Shown here: one piece after another, positions 27,172 through 39,553 of the stretch
Numbering within the stretch: position 1 is the first letter of the stretch
Layout: the number at the start of each line of letters is the position of its first letter
Assembly (NCBI RefSeq): GCF_901933205.1
Contig: NC_044577.1
Span: forward strand, 5,901,321-5,965,320
Direction: 5' to 3'
Length of the DNA: 64,000 nucleotides
Source of the DNA: Camarhynchus parvulus
Lineage: Eukaryota > Chordata > Aves > Passeriformes > Thraupidae
Position numbers and translations under genes: made by a program
The notes under the pieces: generated by a model
What the model was told of the DNA's origin: nothing
Database searches by the model: none
Seen by the model: the letters and a program-made list of their open reading frames with translations, nothing else

Positions 27172-27815
27172 TGTTCGTGTCACTCCTGGATCAGCCTCCA
27201 TGCAGATAGGTAGGGGGATACAGTATGGGTAAATGAAGGTGGCATAGAATGCAATCTTATCCCCTCAAGAGTTGCAGCTGAACCAATTACTAAAGATTAG
27301 GAGCAGGCCTGATGTTAACAGGCCACACCTGTAGCCTATTATCAGAAGAGTGTTATAAAAGAGAGGATTGGTGGGCACTGGAGTCAGTTGGCTGCTGTGA
27401 GGACAAGGAAGAGTCAGTGCCTAGAGGAGCTGCCTACAAGAAACATCAAGGAGGTATGAAGCTCTAGCAATATGGAACCCTTGCAATGTAATGGCAATAG
27501 AACTGTTGCATTATATATGACAACACAGATACTCTTGCTTTGTAACAAAAATGGTTATCAGGTTTAGAAATGCTAATTCTGCATGCATTTCACTGATGAA
27601 TCCTGTTGTGCACCCTACCAGTTTCCATGGGGTTGGCCATTTGTCTGCTGTTTGTTTCTTCAAGGCAACTGGAGTTCATTGTGACTAAAAAGAGACAACT
27701 TTTGGCAGGGCAGGTGTGGCTTAGGGCCAAGGAAGAACTTGAATAATGCAAGGATATGAAGTATTTGTGTGCAATAAATTGTTTTCTGTTACCAAATGCC
27801 TTAAGCTCACCACCA
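27172..27815 (+). mobile_element. Candidate solo LTR of an endogenous retrovirus
   Basis: The proposed element begins TGTTCGTGTCACTC and ends ACCACCA, with GTGC flanking both sides (27168-27171 and 27816-27819). It has a TATA-type box, TATAAAA, at 27354-27360, and a poly(A) signal, AATAAA, at 27773-27778, about 40 bp before the end. No retroviral coding sequence is next to it, so a solo LTR is the simplest reading. Cautions: a 4-bp duplication can arise by chance, the TATA-to-AATAAA distance (about 410 bp) would imply an unusually long R region, and I recognise no named family. Confidence 0.5.
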
Positions 27816-28240
27816 GTGCTGGCATCTCCTCAGTATACATTTGTGTCTGGTGTGTTGAGCCATCCTTTCTCCCTTCCAGTCTTTTTTTCTAGTTCTGTCA
27901 GAGAATCCTTGAGGCTCCAGGCCATGCTGCTGTAACTGCTGAGCAGTTCACAGCTGTTTAGCAAGTTCTTTGTGAAGATTGGAAAATAAAGATCTTTGGA
28001 TCTGTAGTTTCATGGAAACCTAAAGGTGCAGAGGTTTATTTTTTTCCTGTAGAGCCCATGACATTAGGAAGCCTTGATTTTAGTTTTTTGATCACTGCAT
28101 TAATTTCTTTTGGACTTTTTGCTTTTGTTATTGGCTTTGATTTCCCCTGTAAAAGGTTGGTTGCTCTTGGCCATCTCTCTCAGCTGTTCCACATCTCATA
28201 CAACCTCCCTGTTGTTTGCTCTGGCATGGTGAAAATGTAA

Positions 28241-28285
28241 TTTAACTGTTTATGTGAATTGGAGCTTAACTGGTTATATGAATTG
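28241..28285 (+). repeat. Tandem duplication, 20 bp units at 25-bp period
   Basis: TTAACTGTTTATGTGAATTG (28241) and TTAACTGGTTATATGAATTG (28266) differ at two positions. Confidence 0.75.
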
Positions 28286-31200
28286 ATTCAGGTTTGAAGT
28301 AAACATTTTTTTCCCTATTTTTAACCCAGATCAGCTTGCTGGTTTATTTAGATAAATGTGTGCTCCTGCAAACAAGTGTGCTGGCACTGAGCAGGAGTAG
28401 CCAGGCACGAAGAAGTGGAGGAGGTACCTGTAGACTACCACTTCAACTTCTGGGGACTCTCAAACTGTCTTTTTTACCCTGTTCAGAGTCCCTAAAGCAA
28501 AAGGAATCTGTGGGCACTTCTCTAATAGAAACGATCAGTAAGGTACATGGCATATTTGGAGTTTCAGACTGGACCTGATAGGTTTTGCAATGTCCCGGTT
28601 TCTGGGAAAAGCCGACGCGAGTGGATTAGCTCTGCTCACAGAGGGTTTGTGGTTCAGCATCTCCTTCTTTAATAGCTGATCTGAGCCCTGCAGTGTGTGA
28701 CAGATTGGCAGAAATAGTCCCTCAGACTTCACTCAGATCTCAGGCTCTAGTCTGGTCCTGAGCTTTTGTCAGTGTATATTGAAAATGTATTTAAAACCCA
28801 ATTTCGTTGGCTGACAGCATGACAAGATGTCATTCCCTGCATTTTTGCTCAACTTCAGGGACTTTTGACAGTGTTCAGTGCAGAAAAACAGGACAGGAAA
28901 TGGAACAGTATGACTCAGGGTGAGTCTAAATGTACCATTTATGCTAACATGTGAGCTTAAGTGGGATATTTTTGAGGAAGCTTTGGCTATTTTGTGGATG
29001 CAGCTCATTTTCCCTGCACCTCTCAGAATGTAGTTAATGATCAGTGCTCAGTGATCATGGACACTGCTTCATCTCCCTGCATTTTCTCCTACTGCCGGCA
29101 TCAAAGCCATTCCCAGCATGGCCACAGTGCTGGTGCTTTTTTAAGGATCTCCTTGGAAATGTCATTGGTGGCAGCGGCCAGTCATTTTTAGCTATTTTCC
29201 ATCAGCTTGTGTACGCCTACGGGATGTCAGGCACTGGAGTTTGGCTATCCTCGTGGCAGGGCTGGCTGCTATTGAATGCTTGCCTGGGCAGTAGACAGCA
29301 AATAGATCAATAAAAATGCTTTCTCATGCCTTTTCTGTTTCTCACACTGTCAGCTTCAAAAGTGTTTGCCTAACCATATATCCTGACACATGGCTGTACC
29401 ACAGTCCTTCATCTTCTTCTGGTTTGCTAACACAAAAATGAAAAGTATGAAATCAACTCAATTTTTTTCTTCTTCCCTGTGGCCAGAAGGTGGAGTGAAC
29501 TTCTTGCTTTTAGACATGAATGAACCTTAGGTGGTATTTTCTCTTAAGCTTCCTTTGGCTTTCTCTTTTATTGAAATTTTTGACTATCAGCTATCCAGGC
29601 GTATGGCCTCAAGTCATCAAACTGAAGTATTAGCATTGACATAAAATAGCTATTCTTGTGAATTGCATCTATTCAGACAACTTCTCATACAGGTGAGGGT
29701 CACAATAATGATAAATGCTTCGTTTGCCATTTGTTTCTCACACACAGAGTCAGACAAACTTATTAAAACTCATCAGAAACAGATATTTGCCATGGGTTGT
29801 TAGCTACTGTATTTAGCATATAGGCAGCTGCTTCAGCAGCAGCTGCACTTACTCCAATATCCTTTCATTTCTTCTTTTTTGGTTTTTTAACCTGAGATCA
29901 CTCAGATGTTTGCAATATTTTTATTATGTTTTCAGAGGGAAGGAAGAGCAGGCCCATCTCATCTCAAAGCTGCTGTGTCTCAGGCTGCCACAAGGTCACT
30001 CCTAATTTAGCTAGCATAGATCCGCCAGGGTAAATCAGGACCCCTGCAGGGCTCTTCTCATTGTTTGGCAGCTTAAAGAACAATCTCAGAAATGAAAGAA
30101 CAAGATCTTCAAAATCTCTTTGTGTATTTGCAAAGCACTGTTCTTACAGTCTCATTTCTCTTTGCCTAGGTAGTGTTGCTGTCTTTTCACTTAGACCAAC
30201 GTCCTCATCATGCTCCAATACTGATTGTGAATAGGATTTTGAATCAACTCAAGATAGAATAAATCTTTAGAAGGATTTTTTTCAAGGACTGTTCTCTATG
30301 GCAAATTTAAACTTAATACCATTTCCCATTAGGGCAAACTTTTTCACTGGGATTCTGAGTAAAAAGAACTATTTGCATTATTTAATGATGCCAAAAGGAG
30401 TGATGCTTTTATTTTTTCCCTTTTTTTTTTCTTTAGATGGAGTTTTCTTCTGACTGTGATAACACTGAGAGGATTAATTTTAGGAAAATAAATATTTATT
30501 GCATCATAACACAAATCTTAAGCTCATACATATTCAGAATGAGACAATGGGAGGAGCTCAGGGGAGTAATTCCTAGTGGGCTTTGGGGTTTGATGTTGTG
30601 GGGCTTTTTTTTAATTAGAAGTTCCAACCCTGTACCATGTATTGTGTTTGATAACCAGATATCTGTGCAGGATGTGGTTCTTTCCAGTGGGATTAACCCA
30701 TACAGACCATCAGCTGCATGCTGGAGCAGGTTTGTGGCTGGAATTTTTCCCCATCCAGGAGTGGTTGGGCAGACAGGCAGAGCTGCCCAGGGGTGTTTCA
30801 GACCTGGCCAGAGCTGAGCTCTCTGTCTCAGTGGCTGGGCAGGGAAGTGCTCGTGACACACAGCGTAGGGCCAGCCCTGATGGATCCCCAAAGCTGGAAA
30901 AAGACAGTAAATTTGCATGGAAAGACTTAATGGTCTGGAAAGCCACAGTAAAATAGAACCACAAAAAGAGTCTGTAAAGAAAAATCACTGAGCCTGCAGC
31001 ACGGATTTCCAGGAGTGCTGAGTTCAGTGGGGCACCATGTGCTCCTCGGTAGCTCCCAACTATTTTCTTTTGGCTCTGAAAACATCACTGATTGAATTTA
31101 AAATATCACTTGAAATGCCCTCAATAGGAGAAATGTAATGCTTGCATTTTTGAGATGTTGTTTTGTATTTTAATAATGATATATCAAATTTTTTAAAAGT

Positions 31201-34200
31201 AGAACAGATTGCAGTTTTAACCAGACACGGAGAAATTGTATTCTTCAAGGGAATGAAATGAGACAGAAACATCTTTATTTCAATTCATGTATTATATTAA
31301 TTTTGGCTTTCTTTAAAAAAAACTTTAAAAAATATAAGCAAAAGTAGAAAAAACCAAAAAAATGTTTTGAAAGCTTAGTAAGAGGAAAAAAATCACTAAT
31401 GCTAAAAATCTTGTAGAAAAGAAAGTTATTACAAGTCAAGCATGACAAGCCAAATCGAGGAAAGCTGAATGCAATAATCACCAAGAACTCTCATCCTGAA
31501 AATATAAGTATGAAAAATTTCAGATGTGAGCTGTACCCTAGGTGAATCACATGCTCCAAATTAAATCTATTTAATATAGGGTCAAATTTTCTGTTTCCCT
31601 GATGCCTTGCACAACTGGCAATTTTTCCTAGACCAAAAACCAACTTCACCGACTCATTAAAGCTTGAAGAGCTCTAGAGCAACTTTTAAATACAAATTAA
31701 TAGCAGCCAGTCAATTGGCAGTCAGTTAACCTGTGGGAAAATAAACAAACAACTTGCCCTAACCCTGTCCTTTGCCCTTCCCTAGGTCCTGAAATGCTTA
31801 TGGAAAATGTGGTCATAACCCTTGGGTTGAGGGCTGCCAGGCACAAACATTGACATCTGTTCCAGCACTTGGTGTTTGGGCTCAGGAGGGGCTTTCAGCC
31901 CATCTCCAGGGCTGTGAGCTCTGCAGGGTTCAAAGGCACTCACTTCACTCAGTTCAGTGTGCCAATGGAAGAATCAGAGGAGCTTGATTTTCCCAAGGAG
32001 TGTAATTATGTTAGACACTCACCTGTCAATTGGATTAAGTCAGGTAGCCGTGAAAATCATCAGAGATCTACGTGCCTCCTACAAGGAAATTAAAAGCCAA
32101 AATGTTTTAAATCCCAGGATATTTTAAAATCAAAATTCTGCTCTAATTCAAGCAAGTGACTGGACTATTTAATGTGGAGGAGTAAAGGAGATGAATACCA
32201 GGCTGCTTCTTCCCATGCTTATCATTCAGCAGTGATGAACATTCAGTGAAGATGATATCTAGAGCTAAACCATCTTTCCTTCCTACAGCAAAGCCTCCTT
32301 CAGTTCCACTCTGTCAAAAGATTAGATGGTAGAGATGTGGTTGATAAATTTTTCTTCAACGTAACTAGACCTGTGTTTTTCCATAAGCACTGATAGAGAG
32401 CTCCTTCTTAATACAGCCTCCCAGGCAAAAATGTGTGGCCAGCACTCTCACTTTACAAGTGCCTGCTCTGCCTGCAAGTAGGTTTTACAAAGCACCAGAA
32501 TAAATAAATAATTCTACAGGCCTGTGCCCAACAGTTAGTTTTAATGGCAGAAAAAACCAGTCAAGTGGTTTTATGAGTCCCAGTTAAAAGTAATTATACA
32601 CTATAAGTGCTTTAAGTAAGTAAATGAGACAGGCAAATCTGGTAACGAATTGCTGCCTCAATGTGAGCTTCCTTTCCAGTGAATTCAGCCTCACGATGGC
32701 AGGGCACTGTTGTGCATTGCTGTGCTCTCCACTGAGTCCAGCTCTGGCCCTGTGCTCATCTGTCTCGCTCCATTTGGAGCCGGGGGTGTGGGATTCAGCT
32801 CTTGGCATTAGGAGGTGCGTGGCTGGCAAATGTGCTGTTGCAAAATCAGGATGACTTGAGGAAGCAAACAGCACTAATGGGAATAAATTTTGCTATTTCA
32901 TTCTAATTTCACTGTGTTGTTTATCCCAATGCTGGGGTGTTTACCCAAACATGAAGTACTGTCTGTGTGTTTATTGGGAAGCTGAGAAACCAGTTTTATA
33001 ACAATTTGCACGTCTCCAATAGCATTTTCAAGTGTGCATTTTCAGCAGAATACTGATTAGCTCTCCTGTATGTAACAAGTGTTTTGGTTGGAACTGGGTG
33101 TCTGCAGGTTGTCTTGAAGAAAAAATAAAGGTGTAGTGTAGGGTTTTTTCAGCCTCTGATGTTCAGTTAATATAAAGTACCACTCCTTCCTTGGGCCCAT
33201 CCCCATCCAGTGCAGTGGAACAGTGGGGTCACTGCTGGAAACACCTTTGCCCAAAAGGAGAATGTCAGAAGAGATCAAGGAAATGGTGTTTGTGGCCTTG
33301 TGAGCTGCAGTTTGCTATCACCTCCTACAACTAATGGGAAAGTTTCAGCTAAGGTAATCAAAAAGACCTGACAATTTTTGTGGTAACTATTTTCCCAGTC
33401 AGTTGTCAGTCTCCTTGCTGAAACTCCCTCTGTACTTGTAGATGAATTTGTCAGGATCAATGAGTAATTTGATCCATGTCTTTAACTGCCTTTAGCTTTG
33501 GTCTCCCCGCCTTGATAAGGACAGGAACCTTATAAATAATTAGATTTGTTACTAGATTACTCTAGTAATATTATTAATGCGTTCTATTTTTTATTTATTC
33601 CTTCAAGTACATCAGTGGACGATGTATAGACTGCTTACATGAGGAAAAAGTGCTATGCAAAGATATTAAAAAATTCTATATACCAAATAATACCAAGATT
33701 GATAGCAGAGGAGATGTTAGTAAGTTGTACCTTTTATTCCACAAAATCTGTCTTTATAATACTAAGTAAATATACCTTAAATTAAGGAATCCTTTGGTAA
33801 TTGTGCTCATGGATGTCACAGTTAATTAACTATAGGGAAGCGTGCTCTTAAGTTGTGGCTGATTTTCTTTTATTTCTTTTTTGGTAACAATATATGTTTA
33901 GGATTTTTTTCATATAAATATAGCTAATGCAGAGTTTTGCCAAATCAAGAGTATTAGTTTGATTTTTTTTTTTTTTTGAAAATGTCTAAACCATGATTTT
34001 GCTTTTTTTATTTAGTTATTGGAACAGGAAAAAATGCTTTAAATATTTTTTTGTGAAACAAGGTTACACTGGAACATCTGTCAGGTCTAATGGGCTCTAA
34101 TCCAGAGGATCAGACCAGAGCAGCCTAATCCTCTCTGGGATGACTATACCAGTAAATTATCCTGAAGAAGGGCTTTATTTCTGTAATACGTTTTGCTTTG

Positions 34201-34492
34201 CACTGACTGCAGGCCTGACCCTTTTAAGTCTACAGTAAATGCAGAATAGCCTACTGCAATAAAAGGAGCTCACATTTATTGTAAAGTAAGAATATTCACA
34301 CTAGTAATCACCATGGAATAGATAATGTATTATAATTTCACATTCTTCCCTTTTTTTTTGTCTTGCTGACCTTTCTGCAGATAGTAAAGTGTGAGCCTGA
34401 AGTGCACTCCATAAAAATATCCCCATGGCTGAGGCATCCAGTGAGCTCTCCAAAGTTATCTGTGTAAAGAGTACAGCACTCCTGTAGTATTT

Positions 34493-34521
34493 TTTCTTTC
34501 TCTCTCTCTCTCTCTCTCTCC
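34493..34521 (+). repeat. (TC)n microsatellite
   Basis: A pyrimidine run of about 29 bp, mostly CT dinucleotides. It explains the Arg-Glu repeat at the start of minus-strand open frames here, which are not genes. Confidence 0.92.
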
Positions 34522-35265
34522 TGTAATGGGAGCACAAAGTCCAGTCTGGTTTGTGACAGCCTCTCTGTGAATAAAGCCTGCTTTTAATCCAATTTATCAG
34601 ATGTTTGCAGTAGCATTTGCATAGGCTTAAGGCTTTGGAGGATGGAGAAAGATGGATTTAGAGAAATAAAGCTAGCTGATAGATGGGATCACTTATTAGA
34701 GATCTTTCATATAAATTATGAAAAATAACTACAGTGAATTATAGCTGTAGGCTTTCAGATAATAAGCCTTTCAGGAAAAAAATAATGAAACTAAGTGATA
34801 CTCAGTTCTGGGTTTTATTACCAGGCTGAATCATAATTCAAAATTCTTTTAAAACTTCCAGGATAGTTTGCAAATCTTGATGAAAATGAAACTAAGCTTG
34901 ATCGTATTTAACCATTTTAAGTGAGATTTTTGGCTGCTACTTTACTCCAGGAATATTCCTGTCCAGTAAGTTTCCAGGTTGTTTCTGTCTGCAGTCCATT
35001 GCCTGCTGCTCTCAAGGTCCAGGGACTGTAATTTGTTACTGTCAGCTTTTGGGCAGTTATCCCTCATCAGTATGGACAGGGACAGGGAAAGCCTCCTCTG
35101 CCAGGGCGGCACTCCTTGCAAAATGAACAGGAACAGCCTGGCAGGCAAAAAACCAGCCTCTCTTATCCTGTTTCCAGTCTCTGCTTCATGTCTCAGGTTT
35201 TAGCTTTTATATTTTTCAGATTCTGTACTGCTTTAGTGTGTAATTCTGAGCTTCATATTAGGGGA

Positions 35266-35742
35266 TGGTGAGCTCTCTTCACAGAGCAGGGGGACAAAAC
35301 AATTCCTTCTCTAGCTGGGGACCAAGGACAAATGATCCAAATCTCAGGCCCAAGAACATAAACAATGTGGACTGAAGACAGAAAAACAAAGAAGGATGGG
35401 ACTTCATAGCCTAAAGCTATAATTGAACAATTAACTCCAATATGCAAATGGAGCAGAACTTATAAATGTGAGAGACCCCGTGACCAGGTGTCGATTTTGT
35501 GACCATTTTGGTCCATCTTGGGTGTAGCCCTGGCTGGGCTCTTGTGCTGCCCAAGGTGCATCCATTAAAGCCTTCTAATAAATCCCTACTTTATTCTTTA
35601 ACTCTGTCTGACCTCTGTTCTAGGTCAGCCTTCTCAAGGCAGCATGCCCATCCTTGAAACCAGACTTTCCTCACTCCCAGTGACTCTGGAGTTGGCTCAC
35701 TGGCAGCAGCAGGAGCAGTAGACTCAGTCCCAGCCTAGCCCA
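35266..35742 (+). mobile_element. Candidate solo LTR of an endogenous retrovirus
   Basis: The element is bounded by TG (35266) and CA (35741-35742), with GGGGA on both sides (35261-35265 and 35743-35747; the shared string extends to AGGGGAT). Inside are an octamer ATGCAAAT (35442-35449), TATAAAT (35461-35467) and AATAAA (35577-35582), spaced as in a U3-R unit. The sequence after the poly(A) signal (TTTATTCTTTAACTCTGTCT, then GTTCTAGGTCAGCC) resembles the R/U5 end of songbird endogenous retrovirus LTRs as I remember them. An alternative 3' end is the CA at 35640-35641. No internal retroviral genes are adjacent. Confidence 0.62.
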
Positions 35743-36930
35743 GGGGATCCCACTGTGACAGAGAATCTCCTGAACACCATCCTTTAAGGGTGTTCTTAAG
35801 GGGGTTTTTGTGTGTGTGCATGTGAAATACAACAGGCTGAAGTCTTGAGCTTTGTCGTGCTGCCTCTGGAGAAATAGAAAATTTTTAGAATTGGATGAAG
35901 TTCAGTAGCTGCATAGGAACATCTGCCAGCAAAATATTATACAGCAGCAAAGGATGTGGATGGTAAAGGAGATGTATAAAAGTGTTGGTTTAGTGCTGCA
36001 TCATGATTTAAAAAAAATCTGAAAGGGAGAGGGTAGAAAACAGAGACTAAGAGAGGATTCGTGCATGGCACTGTGCGTAGCATGTTCTTGGATCTTTTGG
36101 AGACTGTGGAAAGAATAAGCAGAGGTGAAGAAGTGTAAGGAATTCATGAATAAACCAGAACTAAGTCGTTCAGGGAGCAATACCTGAGAGAAGGTGTGCC
36201 AGGGGTGCATGTACTTAACAATGACCCAGTCAAAGGGAATGAGAGCTAAGTGTTGATGACCTTTTCCGATATGCAACAGCCGAAAGCAGCAGAATGCAGT
36301 TGCAGAGCAATGGGAGTGATGCTAACAGTCACTTTCCTTGGTTGTACAGATCAAAATCTTGCACAGCTTTAAAAGGTTGAGCCAGTGCAGCCATTCATAT
36401 GTTCCCAAGGTCAGGTACTCCTGGTTCTTGTCATTTAAAAGTCCCTTTTCCATGCATGATTGAGCCCTATTATTGTGTTCCACCCCATCTACTTGCATTT
36501 AATTTAGGAGTGTTGCCATTCTTCACTTACCTTTGAAACTTTGATGTACTATTGTAATGTAAATTAACCCTGTGCCCAAAAAAAAAACCCAGCTGAAGGA
36601 ATTTAGTGACAAAAACCCCAAGATCCTTTGCAGTAAAGTTTTCCATGGACTTCCACTATCCCTGTCTCATTAATATGCACATGCATGCCAAATGTAATGG
36701 CATTCAGGCTAGGTTTTGCTATGAAAAGTATATTTTTTTCAAAAATGGTGCTTTAAGGCAAGGACACCACCAGTGAAGTTACATAACTTTATTCAAGGTA
36801 TTTCAGAATATTAGTAAGTCTTATAAAAGCTTGCTTGAGGGTTGATCAACAGCATGGTGTAAGATCTTGATGAAAAATGATTGTTCAATTCACTGTTCTT
36901 GTCTTAGGATCCATCACATTGACTCTCCTC

Positions 36931-36949
36931 ATATATATATATATATATT
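36931..36949 (+). repeat. (AT)n microsatellite
   Basis: Nineteen bases of perfect alternating AT, with no other structure around it. Confidence 0.85.
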
Positions 36950-38567
36950 TGTTTTGTAGCATTCCAGAGTTCTGAAAATTCCCTCAAATTCAGATTTTTC
37001 TTTTTCATGTTTTAAAAAACCCAGATAAGGTGTCCTCCCTTTGTAGACTGCAAGAATTACTTTTAAAGTCTTTTAAGGGAGTGTATCTCCTTAGGGTCTC
37101 CATGCTATTTCCACTGCCTTTCATACATAGCATCCTGGTAATACCTGAAGTGGGTTAAAACCTGTAGTTTTTGCTAGTTGATACCAATAGCTAAGTACAG
37201 AGTTTCCAGGTGAAATTTCCATAGTGCATAAATGTATCTTCAAGTGAGTAAAGTATTGCTGTTTCTTGAAATAAAATGGTAACTCAGTTTGGATTTAAAT
37301 GGAACAGATTTTGTGGAACACCACTGTAGAAAAGTGTTAGGAATGTGTGAATTTGTCATGTGTCAGCCAATATTCAAAACACCACTCTGAAGTGACTTGT
37401 GCAATTCTATTAATGGACAAAATTTTGGTGAGGGAGTACTTCAGTTTGGGCATGAATCAACAGTGTTTGCTAGCAGTCCAATCATGCTGAATTATAGTTA
37501 AAGTGCTACTTTAAATAATAAGTACTTTCTGGATATAATTTTAGTTTTATGACTACTGTTCCTCTCTCTTGAGAATAAACAGCATTGTTATGAAAATATT
37601 CTAATCTGATAAACATAAATTTTCCATTTCAAAGTCCCCAAAATATATTGGAAGTATATGAGTCGTCAGCTGTGAAAACTGCAGCCAAATAGTCTTTTTC
37701 CCCAAATTAACTCAGTTTTGGATGTTCTGATCACATGATTGCAAAGTAGATATTACAATATCTACCTGAACCAAAGAATTCACAGTGAAGAAACTCTGAG
37801 AAATGAATCTAAGGGGGTTATTCTGTTAAACAATATTTGACATGTTTGGGATTTTGGCCTGAGATTCTATCCCAGACAGGCTTGTCAGAAGCAGGAGCCA
37901 TGGCACTGAGGTTATACATGCTCAGTGTTCAGCTGGTGTTACACTAATCTGACATGACAGACCATTTCCATGCTCTTTCACAACAGGCCCCATTACCACC
38001 AGTGCATTTAGGGAATTAAAAAGCCTTGTATGCAGTTTTCTCAAGAATGATAAGCAGAGTTGTATGTGGTGCCTTGGCTGATGTATGGTAAACAGAGATG
38101 GGTGTGTGTCCTGACATGGGATGGCAAACACAAAGGGAAAGAGTTCCTCGTGTTTCATGTCTACAGGCATTCAAGAAGGACCTAGTAATTTCTTTAATTT
38201 TGTTGGCTTTCTTTTATTATTTTTGTTTTAGTAAGCAAACTTTCTTGTAAAAGCCTTGTAACTAAATTATTGCCGTTCGTATCTTCATGCTTATTGTGCT
38301 TGGGTATATTACCGAGGAGCGAGGCTGGGAGCAAAATGAACTTGAAAATAGCCTTCAGCATGATAAATATTTGTATTTAAATAGAACCCAGGGAAATCCT
38401 TCAGGCCTCTGACAGAGCCCTGAAGGGGAGCTGGCAACTGTATAGCAAACTGAAGTGTGCAAATGTTCATCCTCACAGCAGATACAGTAAATATGTGCAG
38501 GGTAACACAGCAAATATGGGAAGGCTTTTAGTTACAGAGATGTGTAAATGTTTACAAATATGATTAA

Positions 38568-38915
<348 letters not shown>

Positions 38916-39190
38916 TAAATCTTACCATGGAGATTTTACAGTCAAAAAATTCTGAGGTGGAAGAAAGAGAAATTTGAACAATTTAATATTGAAGAGGAGC
39001 AGGGAATGGTGAATAATAATGAATAATATGATTAAAGTTGTAAATGTCCAGTTTCCTTCTTACTAGTTTAATTTTTCACATAAATGCTGTGGTATACTTC
39101 AGATGTGACTTACTGGGGAAACATTTGTTGCAACAGATCTGCATAAGAAACTTGACATACTCTTTAGGCAAAGTTTTTTTTAGTGCAGAT

Positions 39191-39251
39191 ACAGTTCTGA
39201 AATGGGCTATGACTACTAAAATTAGTGTACAGTTCAGAAATGAGCTATGAT
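39191..39251 (+). repeat. Direct repeat, 23 bp units at 38-bp period
   Basis: ACAGTTCTGAAATGGGCTAT at 39191 and ACAGTTCAGAAATGAGCTAT at 39229 differ at two positions. This is a small local duplication in the intron just downstream of the exon. Confidence 0.75.
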
Positions 39252-39512
39252 TTTATTTCAATTCACTGTATTACAACAAAGTGTGTCAATGAAAGGTTTC
39301 TGTGTGTTAGCTTTAAAGAATCAGTATTTAGGTTTCTATCACCGCATCGTATCACTTTACCTCCAAGCTGTGTGTCTGTCTTTGGTGAGATAAAAGCAGT
39401 GCTTCCACAGAATGAGAGAGGCAATGCATCCCAGGGCAACATTCTGGTCTGCAGAGGGGTTAAATCTATTTAATTCAAAAGGAAAGACAATGCAGCTTGA
39501 CTCCCCTGAAGT

Positions 39513-39553
39513 GATGTGTAATAATTGTGTAAAGATGTGTAATAACTGTACAG
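39513..39553 (+). repeat. Tandem duplication of 21 bp
   Basis: GATGTGTAATAATTGTGTAA (39513) is followed directly by GATGTGTAATAACTGTACAG (39534). The units are nearly identical over the first 16 bp. Confidence 0.8.

Noticed and set aside
30437..30988. Overlapping open frames of 70-140 codons on both strands, considered as a retrocopy or CR1 piece
   Set aside because: I could not match the sequence to CR1 or to any protein family, and frames on both strands suggest chance in a GC-richer patch.
33611..33730. Possible coding segment reading YISGRCIDCLHEEKVLCKD
   Set aside because: The Cys pattern looked finger-like, but there is no acceptor/donor pair, no family match and the surrounding sequence is AT-rich intron.
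34301..34537. Arg/Glu-repeat open frames on the minus strand
   Set aside because: The repeat peptide is a (TC)n microsatellite read backwards; nothing else supports a gene.
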